Positions 56,260 through 64,000 of a stretch of 64,000 bases of DNA are shown piece after piece. A model generated the notes under the pieces. That model made no database searches and was not told where the DNA came from. It saw only the letters and a program-made list of their open reading frames with translations. Position 1 is the first letter of the stretch, and every line of letters starts with the position of its first letter. Origin of the DNA: Armigeres subalbatus. Lineage: Eukaryota; Arthropoda; Insecta; Diptera; Culicidae. A program made the position numbers and the translations under genes. The DNA lies in NCBI RefSeq assembly GCF_024139115.2, contig NC_085140.1, positions 29,561,806 through 29,625,805 of the forward strand, given 5' to 3'.

Positions 56260-57000
56260 GGAAATTTCACGGACTTTCCGGAGATCCTCTTGGATTACAG
56301 GAGATTTTTCAAACATCCTCAGATAAGTTATAAAACTCTCTAAGGCTATTCAGGCAACATTACATTTCCAGAGTTTATAGAGCATTTACAAGAAATAAGA
56401 TCTTCGAGCATCTTAACAAACTTCTAGAAGTGATTCTGAATTTCTGTAAATTTTGTAAAAAATTTATTGCCGATTTCACCAATTTGAAGAATTATGTGTT
56501 GATTGTGATTTGCCCGCTTCTTTTTCTCACACTCACTCTCATTTCGGGTTGATCGATTTTTGTTACTGAAATTTACTCAATTATAACCCATTACTCGTTA
56601 GTCACATGTAAGCGTGTACACTATATCGATTCCCGCCATGATTTGACGTCTATTTGTTTTCAGATTGAGCACTCACACTCAAATATTATACACGGAAAAT
56701 CAAACTTTTTTGAGTGTATTGAGTTTGAGAAAAAGATGACTGTGAGAAAAAAAATCTCGCAGAACTCTTATAAAGTGCAAAAAGCGCAATAATCATTAAG
56801 AAATTATTACTAACTTCTAGGAATTTGTATCTTTAAAAACATTACTACGATCTACCAGGAAAGAACGATCAATAATCTTTCAGGGTGTTCAGCACTATTT
56901 AAAGATGTCATTACATTTTCAGAAATACCATCACTTGAACGTCATCTTCAGAGACACTGCTGTCGATATTTGTAAGCAATAATGCGAAACTATCATTAGC
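56260..57000. other. no gene recognised
   Basis: AT-rich, with AATTTCC/GGAGATT-type degenerate words at 56250-56450. Confidence 0.4.
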
Positions 57001-57019
57001 ACTATTTGTTACTCTCGCA

Positions 57020-57420
57020 GAATCATCCAGAGCTGTTTGATCTGATGAACCAGATGTTGACGAAGCCGCATTGTCTCTTCATGAATTATAAGGATTATTT
57101 CAAGGCGGACTTCTGACAGCTACCGCCTAGCACAAGTTTGAAGTTCTGGAGAATGTAAGGAAGCAGAAACTTTCAAAGTTGGCCAAGAAATACATGAAAT
57201 ACATGATTAGGCAAGCGATCTGCTCATATGGCAAACGGAGTGCGCCATTAGTGCGGCTACGGGGAGATCTACCCCAAGCAGCGTCCACAGAAGCATCTGC
57301 TTCCTCTGTTGTTCCTGGAGTGGTACGAAGCCAACAGGGTCGCTTTTCGTACCCAAAGATATAAAGCCTCCCAAAGCACCGGAACTTAGGCCGGTCGAAA
57401 AAATATAAATCTATTATGAA
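57020..57420 (+). pseudogene. coding-like fragment with frameshifts, unrecognised
   Basis: Reads as natural protein in changing frames: PELFDLMNQMLTKPHC (about 57025-57075), AKKYMKYMIRQAICSYGK (57179-57232) and LLPLLFLEWYEANR (about 57300-57340), with stops between. It looks like a decayed gene or retrocopy. Family unknown. Confidence 0.35.
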
Positions 57421-57585
57421 GCAGGCGCTACGGAAGCAAAAAAAATATGTACCTATCAGAACTTTGAAAAATCTTTATAAAATTTTGACATTTTCAAATG
57501 TTGGAGATTTCAATGCAGTTGTCATTTGCTGGTTGGGCCCCAACCTTGACTCAACTGACGATTTCTGCTTTTTAGTCAAATGAAC

Positions 57586-57985
57586 ACGTTCGATAACTGC
57601 AACGCAGTTTGGACGTCAAACGGTTGTCAATCGACGTCAGATGCAATAAAAGTACATCCGATTGTACAGCGCAATGCAGTTTTCATTGAGTTTGACATCG
57701 TTTTGAAGGAACAAAACACTATAAACTAGTTAATAATAAGCTGATTTGGGAAACTCGTTAAAGTGAAAAAGTCTTCGTAAAACAAATTTCATCATGAATA
57801 TTTTATTTGGGATGCCAATACTTTTACGCAAAAAGCTGCTGGCTGCATCTGATAGTTCGTGACAACAGTTGACTGGCAGCAGATGAAGTTACATTTTTCC
57901 TCTTTGCAAGTCCCGTCCCAGGTTGTCTATCGAAATGCAGTTAAAAAGCATTGCAGTTAAATGACTGGCAGTTACCGAACGTCTA
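57586..57985. mobile_element. ~400-bp inverted-repeat element
   Basis: ACGTTCGATAACTGC at the left (about 57587) is mirrored by GCAGTTACCGAACGT at the right (about 57968-57982), with one mismatch. No coding content. Target duplication not resolved. Confidence 0.55.
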
Positions 57986-57989
57986 CTGT

Positions 57990-58375
57990 AGTAGTTTTGA
58001 GGAGCAAATTTTGAAGACTAGTAATAAAACTAAGATACACATGACAACCTTTTAATAACCGCTACGACATTTCTCCAAAACAAAACGTTAAATTGAAAAT
58101 CTTATTGTTTTTGGTAGTTTACGGATTCTAATACACTGTGTGGAAATCATTTGCAAAACAATCGGACTCTACTATTCACTTTTGAATATAAAAGTAAAAT
58201 CCGGGTGAAATGCCACACCTCAGGGGAAGATGACGCACGTAGAAAATGTTGGAGAAACGAGATCATAATTTGTTTTTGGCATTGAACGTACTTTTTCAAA
58301 AAAGCATAATCATTTACATTTGTATTTGTACCCAAAAACAACCGAATTTCTTCGCGTAAACAATTAGTCGAAATC
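57990..58375. other. no gene recognised
   Basis: AT-rich spacer between the inverted-repeat element and the deleted RTE copy. Confidence 0.4.
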
Positions 58376-58399
58376 GTTCCTTGTGCAAATAGCATTAAT

Positions 58400-59115
58400 T
58401 TCGGAGCATGGAATAATAAAGAAACAAATTGCTAAGAACGTCTGGATTTGGGCAGGATTCATGAACGCACAGATAGGAAGTGAGGAAATGTATAGAACGG
58501 TCATCGGACCGGATAGTCTGCACACCGTATCGAATGACAACGGCCAACGATGCATAAACTTCGCAGCCTCCCGCGGAATGGTAGTCCGAAGCACCTTCTT
58601 TCCCCGCAAAAATATCCACAAGGCCACATGGCGATCACCTAACCAAGAAACGTAAAACCAAACCGACCACGTTCTAATCGACGGTAAACTCTTCTCTGGC
58701 ATCACGAACGTCCGCACTTACCGCAGTGCGAATATTGAATCCGACCACTACCTCGTTGCAGTATGCCTGCGCTCAAAACTCTCGACGGTGTACAAGACGC
58801 ATCGAAGTCGGACGCCGCGGCTTAACATTGGGCAGGTGCAGATGGCGGACGGTACGTGGAGGAGGCGAATGAACCACGAGTTGCATGAGCTGCTGGGAGA
58901 ACCATCCATCGTTCACACCGCGAAAATCGGACGACTGCGGTGGGCCGTGATGCGCAGCGGGCAAGGTGGATCGATCAGGTGGAAGATGACTTGAGGACCC
59001 TCCGTAGACTGCGTGGTTGGCGACGTGTAGCCATGGACCGAGCCGAATGGAGAAGACTCTTATATACCACACAGGCCACTTCGGCCTTATTATAAATAAA
59101 TAACAAAAAACACCC
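58400..59115 (+). pseudogene. internally deleted RTE-type LINE copy
   Basis: Endonuclease C-terminal half: INFAASRGMVVRSTFFPRKN, a TWRSP word, then QTDHVLIDGK and SDHYLVAV (about 58550-58770). It is joined directly near 58800-58850 to the reverse transcriptase C-terminal tail (GTWRRRMNHELHELLGEPS, IGRLRWAVMRS). The whole reverse transcriptase domain is missing. It ends with ATAAATAAATAAC. The tail motif resembles that of the LINE at 9.9-12.3 kb, but the two are clearly different families or old copies. Confidence 0.8.
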
Positions 59116-59119
59116 TGTC

Positions 59120-59990
59120 ACATACATTTGCGCCAATAAATCTGTTCTGTTCTACTAGATCTCTGAAGTGTGGCATCTATACCGACGCGGCATCTCACTC
59201 GGATTTACCCTTACTAAGTGTTAAAGGTTAAACATAAGACTGCTATAAAACAGTTGTAAAAAAATCTTGTTTTGTAAATGCTTTGTGTTATTCTTTTAGG
59301 GAAAAAGAAAAATCGTTGAAATTGAAGAATAAAATAAAACAACATTCTTGTACATGGATAAAAAATATTATTCATCGGAATCTGAATGCCCCAGAATTCG
59401 TTCGCGTGCAAACAAGATTTGTGCGTGCCGTCGTAATATTGTGATTATGGCAAATTATTTTATGCAAATATCGTCTTTTTTTAGTGGCATTCCGATTCGG
59501 ATTCAACATTTCTTCATCTTAAAGATTTGAAAATCAATTGTGAAATGCAGTGGATTTCGCAAAAGATTTTCGCCGATATAAGTTCAATGCTATGCTAACA
59601 AAGGTAGTAGAACATCTCAAATCGTGGTAGTCGCAACGTTAGTTGAGTATTCTTATATTTACCGCAAATATTTTTTAAGATCCTTATTTACCGGAAGTTA
59701 AATGACATATTCCGTTAGTTTTCCCTGATTTTTATTATCAGTTCCATTTTTAGGAGAAGTATAGATTAGTATAGATCCTTTAGACAAATGATCGTTATGT
59801 GGTGAGTTATTTTCTGGATTGACAACCGTATTCATTCTACAGGACAGTTTGTGTGTTTGACCCTTCAAAAGATTGTTTTAGTGGCCACATACAGGGTCCG
59901 GCAATTGATTAATTGATTAAAATTAATATAATTCGAAATACGTAGTAGGAATTAGTTCTACAAAACATTGTCGAACCGTGGGCACGTCGT
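59120..59990. other. no gene recognised
   Basis: AT-rich spacer with short frames only. Confidence 0.45.
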
Positions 59991-59993
59991 TAT

Positions 59994-60002
59994 TTTGATA
60001 CC
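59994..60002. repeat. target-site duplication of the Mutator-like element, left
   Basis: TTTGATACC; the right copy at 62398-62406 is TGTGATACC (8 of 9 identical). Confidence 0.7.
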
Positions 60003-60026
60003 GATTCTATCACAAACGCTCGAATG

Positions 60027-60447
60027 CAAGGATGTTATCGATCATTTAGTAATTTGCGTTCGATCATTTAGTAGTTTGTCAATAACTCATTCCAGAAGCT
60101 GAATTTCAAAATGTGTCGTATGGTGGACTTCTCGTGCGCAGCTTTTTCTACAACTCTGCCTAATGGTTCGTTGTTAGAATTCAACTAATAACGGAGTTAT
60201 AGCGGCAACTAGTAACTAGTAACTTAAACTAAATGATTGGAATTTTGTTATCATTTAGTCTAAGTTACTGAAACTTTAGCTATAACTCCGTTACTAGTGG
60301 AATTCAAACAACAAATAATAAGGCAGAGTTGTAGAAAAACCTTCGCACTAGAAGTCTACCATACAACAAATTCAGCTTCTGAAATGAGTTATTGACAAAC
60401 TACTAAATGATCGAACGCAAATTACTAAATGATCGATAACATCCTTG
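60027..60447. mobile_element. 421-bp foldback element nested in the left arm of the Mutator-like element
   Basis: CAAGGATGTTATCGATCATT and its complement form the two ends, and arms extend about 190 bp (through GTCAATAACTCATT and the CAACTCTGCCT word). An 8-bp duplication CTCGAATG/CCCGAATG flanks it (60019-60026 and 60448-60455). The undisturbed right arm of the host element has one copy of this site (ACCGAATG), which acts as a natural empty site. The 8-bp duplication and CA start point to hAT-type movement. Related to 63773-64000. Confidence 0.85.
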
Positions 60448-60612
60448 CCCGAATGACACTCGCCCAAATTCCATTCGCCCGAATGACAAACGTCCGAATG
60501 TAACAGTCGCCCGAATTCCATTCGCCCGAAAAGACCAAACGCCCGAAAAGACCATTCGCCCGAAAAGACCATTCGCCCGAATAGGTCATATATTTATGTA
60601 TACCTCCAGATT

Positions 60613-60974
60613 CTATAACAACATGTTATTTTTCATAATCATATTAAAAGAAAAAATATGCCAATCACCTGAAAAATATGAACGTATCAGTTTGTCTAGT
60701 TTTTCATTATTTTCTGATGTTTTAGATGTCTTCTTTGCCTGCAGTGGTCGTAGGTAGTGGTCGCATTTCTTTCTTCTAGTTGGAACTGTTTTGGAACGCT
60801 GTAAAACGAAGGACTTCCTTGTTTCAAAAGCGTATTCCACTTATTGTGCCACCCTAAAATGTTATTGGAAGTTCGAGGAATACTGTTTAGAGTATTTTCA
60901 TAGACCGACCATAGTGAAGGGGAGAAAAGTGGGTCTCTAGTGATCTTTTTGTCCGTTGATTGGCGACCATTCAC
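60613..60974 (-). pseudogene. MULE transposase C-terminal remnant
   Basis: Two overlapping minus frames together read FSPSLWSVYENTLNSIPRTS then NNILGWHNKWN, the N-N-x-x-x-G-W-H-N motif at the C-terminal end of Mutator-type and FLYWCH-associated transposases. FYSVPKQFQLEERNATTTY follows. A frameshift near 60780-60830 moves to the second frame (RRKKCDHYLRPLQAKKT). The DDE catalytic core would lie at higher coordinates and is not recognisable. A minus frame at 61408-61611 may be another scrap of the same protein. Confidence 0.7.
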
Positions 60975-60982
60975 ATGAGCCC

Positions 60983-61316
60983 GCTACGTTAGGCATAAGT
61001 ACGTTAGGCATAATGGAGGTTAGGGAAATCCATTAATTACGTAACGCAAAAATTGACCATTTTCAACCCCCCTCCCCCCTATGTCACACTTTTTGTATGA
61101 ATCCTCTCATATTTTTGAATGGATTGTCACACTTCGAGCAACCCCCCCCCCCCTTCCCCCTCTAAGCGTTACGTAATTTATGGATGCTACTTACGCATTA
61201 CGGACGCTAGAGATAATGTACGTTAGGCATAATGATCGTTTGGCATAATTCTGCCTTCTTTATGTCATGGGCTGTTCTTTGGGTCTTTTATGTATAACGT
61301 CTATTATGCCTAACGG
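60983..61316. mobile_element. nested inverted-repeat element with CGTTAGGCATAA ends
   Basis: ACGTTAGGCATAAG words at 60985-61014 and at 61220-61234 face TTATGCCTAACGGGTAC at 61304-61320. It contains a second, inner inverted-repeat element at 61030-61183. Confidence 0.6.
61030..61183. mobile_element. 154-bp inverted-repeat element with CCATTAATTACGTAACGC ends
   Basis: CCATTAATTACGTAACGC (61030-61047) and GCGTTACGTAATTTATGG (61166-61183) are inverted copies with one change. C-runs (about 61067-61079 and 61142-61160) lie inside both arms. It sits inside the CGTTAGGCATAA element, which itself lies in the Mutator-like element. Confidence 0.7.
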
Positions 61317-61985
61317 GTACACCTCATTCACATAATACTTGCTTACATAAAAAAATACGTTTCTTTGGGCAAGATTTTCAAACCTCCTTTAATGCCTTTG
61401 TTATATCTTAACATGAAAAAAGTGCTAAGGTAACAAACTTTTTATAGGCAAGCTGAAGTCTGTAATCCTTCCCGTATGCCGATTGTAATTCCGATCGCTG
61501 ATGTTTTCTAAAAAACAAAACTTTGGTTGAGGAGGAAGAAACATCCTTGAAACTTGAATTTGGGAAGACACGTTCCTCAGCATTAATCTCAGCCGGCGTT
61601 ACATTATACAACGTGACTCGTTTTTGCTTAACTTTAAAACGAATTTAGCTTGAACCTCAATACTTAGGAAAAAAATTCATGTCTTCAATACATTTAGAAA
61701 GAACAATGTATGAAGAAAAGAAGGGTGAATTCCTATTTGCGCCTCTTGTTTATGACGATTGGTTAAATAAATACCCTTGCAACGCTATTTTTTACTATAG
61801 CTCTAATTATTCCATCAGGTTTTGATTCCTTTCAGGATGTTTGTGGACCGGCATAAGTGACCAGCATACATGAAACATATTTTAACATCTGATTCTCGCA
61901 ACAATGCTGAGCGATTGAAACTGACTTTTTTCTATGTGAAGAGACAGTGATGAGTAGATTTTATTTATAATCAATGTTAATAGGG

Positions 61986-62076
61986 GATTTACACCTCGGG
62001 AAACTTTTCCACCGGATTTTGGTCCCTGTGCCCTGGTAAAAAAATCTGCGGACCAAATTCCCGAGGTGTGAAGCTA
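61986..62076. mobile_element. ~90-bp hairpin element
   Basis: TTTACACCTCGGGAA at the left and TTCCCGAGGTGTGAA at the right, with TTTTGGTCC/GGACCAAA inside the arms. Non-coding. Confidence 0.6.
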
Positions 62077-62491
62077 TATTAAAGGAATTTATTCATACGT
62101 ATATAAAGAAATCGAGTCATTATTTGAATTTTATGAAAAAGAAAGTACATAACGTCGTTATTTTTCTTATTATTTCACACATAAACGAAACGAATGTTTG
62201 GATACATGTGAGAGACGTGTACAACAAAATATGAAATAAGTTGGAAATCAAATATATTATTTATTTTTTCAATAACAAAAAATCTTCTCATCAAGTAAAG
62301 TGAAGAGTTTATTCGGGCATATAGTCTATTCGGGCGAATGGTCTTTTCGGGCGTTTGTCATTCGGGCGAGTGTCATTCGGTCGTTTGTGATAGAACCTGT
62401 GATACCAGGGGTTGGGTCTTACGAAAGGATTAAACGCCGGCTCAAAAAATAAAGAGAACCCAACTAAGGGGTTTTCAGGGGTCATTTCGAG

Positions 62492-62740
62492 CTAAGAGCG
62501 GCCAGCGAGTTCGCCGGACATAAACCCTATGAATTTCACTGTCAGGAGTATGTTTGGAGGCCATTGCTGCTCTAAAACATCATGTGTTTTGTGCAAGTCC
62601 TGCAAGGACATCTGGTGACCTCTGGTAAAATAATACAAGAGCAGCCGCGGGACTCGTAGGATGCGTTCCTCAATAGCCTGCAACGAGTGGTTCAGCTCAA
62701 GGACGAAAAAGATGAACTTTACGCATGGACTTTCAAAAAG
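62492..62740 (-). other. unrecognised open frame just outside the Mutator-like element
   Basis: Open on the minus strand for about 83 codons; the part LNHSLQAIEERILRVPRLLL reads as a plausible helix. No ATG is near the start, and no motif is known. It may be an exon or chance. Confidence 0.2.
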
Positions 62741-62759
62741 TGAAATCGAATGAAATTTA

Positions 62760-63770
62760 AATGAAATATTTTTGTTTTGATCAATTTATCTGTTTATTCC
62801 AATGAAGCACTGCAATAGCCGGACCCTGTAAAATTGGAAAGACTTCTTTTAATAATGACCAAATGCTACAGCACAAAGCCATAAATATACTAAATAAACT
62901 GTACTGATCAAAATGTCAACATTCTATCACAATTATAGGTTATTTGAATTTTAAATTGTTGCATCAACATGGGGACACTTGATTCCTCATTATTCACCCA
63001 TACAAAAATTCGACGAAAACATTCAAAAAAATATAAGTACTCAGTTCTCAGGCAGATATTTTTCGTAGATTTGACAGATTTGGCGAAGGGTTGGCTCGAA
63101 ACAATATTTTTCGAGTAGATATCACATAAAGGGGATCAAATCTCCCCAAAATCGAAAAAGTCGAAAAATGTGCGTATAAATAGTTACTTATGTATTGAAA
63201 TTTAATTCAACGAATTACAACATTACAACCATCGTGTTAAAATCTTGCAATTCTGTAACAGTTTATGTAATACAGCATCTGTTTACAAAGCTTACATTTT
63301 TGGTATTAGAACCTTGCAAATTATAAGGACCAGGACATCTGAATTGTAAAATTTGCTTTTTGGGTGAGGCTATCCCAGCAGGGCATTGAAGCTTTTTTGT
63401 AGAAGTTATTTACAAACTTGTTTTTTTTCATTGTCATCCGAAATAAGTCCATTAAAAAAAGGCATATGTTGCTATTAATTAAAATTAAGCAAAATCGTTT
63501 TTTGACAAAACTGGCATGGTGGCGCCGGGAGTGGGTGGGACGAGTAGGACATGTCCTACGCATGAATTTGCCTGGGTGGGACAGTCAAAGCAGTGTCCTA
63601 CTCATGATTACATATGGTAAGATCACTGACTGGCAAGAATCTGTGTGCTATCAAATGGTGATTTCAAAGTTAATCGGAGTCTTTAGAATAATCATAGACG
63701 TTTCTGGAATTCTGAAGGAATAGAGTACTAATCGTTCTTCAGGAATCCCGATAGCGTTCAGGATGTCTAA
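62760..63770. other. no gene recognised
   Basis: AT-rich spacer. A pair of GTAGGACATGTCCTAC/GTGTCCTACTCATG words lies at 63540-63610. Confidence 0.4.
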
Positions 63771-63772
63771 AG

Positions 63773-64000
63773 AAGGATGTTTTCAATCATTTAGTAGGGC
63801 TCAATCATTTAGTAGTTTGTCAGAAACTCATTCCATAGGCCGAATTCCAAAATGTGTTGTACGGTGGACTTTTCGCGTCAAGGTTTTTCTACAACTTTGC
63901 CTAGCAATTTATTCTTTGGGTTCCACTAATAACGAAGTTAAAGTGTTAGTTGCGATAACTAATAATAGATAACAAAATACCAATCATTTAGTTTAGTTGC
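63773..64000. mobile_element. left half of a second foldback element, cut by the window end
   Basis: Shares AAGGATGTT, CAATCATTTAGTAGTTTGTC, AACTCATTCC, AAAATGTGT and TTTTTCTACAACT in the same order as 60028-60180. Its right arm would lie beyond the window. Confidence 0.75.

Larger units (their letters stand above)
60003..62397 (-). mobile_element. Mutator-like element (MULE) with 9-bp target duplication
   Basis: Ends GATTCTATCACAAACG (left) and CGTTTGTGATAGAACC (right) begin long inverted repeats made of GCCCGAATGAC/AAAAGACC units (to about 60600 on the left and from about 62310 on the right). Flanks TTTGATACC (59994-60002) and TGTGATACC (62398-62406) are a 9-bp duplication with one change, the Mutator signature. 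A transposase remnant on the minus strand supports the class. The interior holds at least three nested elements, so the original was shorter than 2.4 kb. Confidence 0.82.

Overview
The window looks like a repeat-dense stretch of an Aedes mosquito genome (probably Aedes aegypti or a close relative). The best single piece of evidence is a full-length SINE at about 30371-30661 that I recognise as Feilai, a tRNA-derived Aedes family. The mixture of RTE- and CR1/Jockey-type LINEs, a gypsy-type LTR element, a Mutator-like element, many short inverted-repeat elements and long AT-rich spacers fits this. There are no bacterial features such as operons or ribosome binding sites, and no rRNA, CRISPR or functional tRNA gene was seen.

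Layout. 1-1067 is the GC-rich 3' end of a poly(A)-tailed element with a 72-bp tandem repeat. 1.4-2.6 kb holds coding-like exon fragments on both strands. 4.9-9.8 kb is a foldback repeat split by a recent, non-autonomous gypsy-type LTR retrotransposon (5429-9646, identical LTRs, 5-bp target duplication). 9.9-12.3 kb is a decayed RTE-type LINE. 14262-15161 is the best host gene candidate, a single-exon 299-aa protein with a QRICH2-like N-terminus. About 17.5-22.1 kb is a nearly intact CR1/Jockey-like LINE with two overlapping frames, inserted in an older tandem array. 23.5-24.3 kb is a diverged ~120-bp tandem array. 24.7-25.4 kb is a polypyrimidine tract between inverted repeats. 30.95-35.2 kb is a long degenerate ~15-bp repeat field whose polarity flips in blocks and which carries a small hAT-type insertion. 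37.23-38.39 kb is a ~1.15-kb palindrome. 42.55-52.3 kb is a ~9.7-kb short-period satellite that leaves a spurious 2,320-codon open frame. 52.6-53.9 kb holds two hairpin elements flanked by TA. 58.4-59.1 kb is an internally deleted RTE copy. 60.0-62.4 kb is a Mutator-like element with 9-bp target duplications and a transposase remnant on the minus strand, containing at least three younger nested inverted-repeat elements. The last 230 bases start another copy of the foldback family found inside it.

How things work together. Almost every recognisable gene is a transposon gene. The LINE ORF2 is the only complete endonuclease plus reverse transcriptase, so it is a possible source of copying activity. 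The LTR element, SINE and short inverted-repeat elements lack their own enzymes and must have been moved in trans. Several insertions can be ordered in time because one splits another, which makes the window a small stratigraphic record. I found no convincing new multi-gene system. The most unusual objects are the LTR element whose long open frame survives although every catalytic motif I could locate is changed or missing, the nested Mutator-like element with a readable empty site, the 1.15-kb palindrome, and the giant satellite with a gradient at one edge only.
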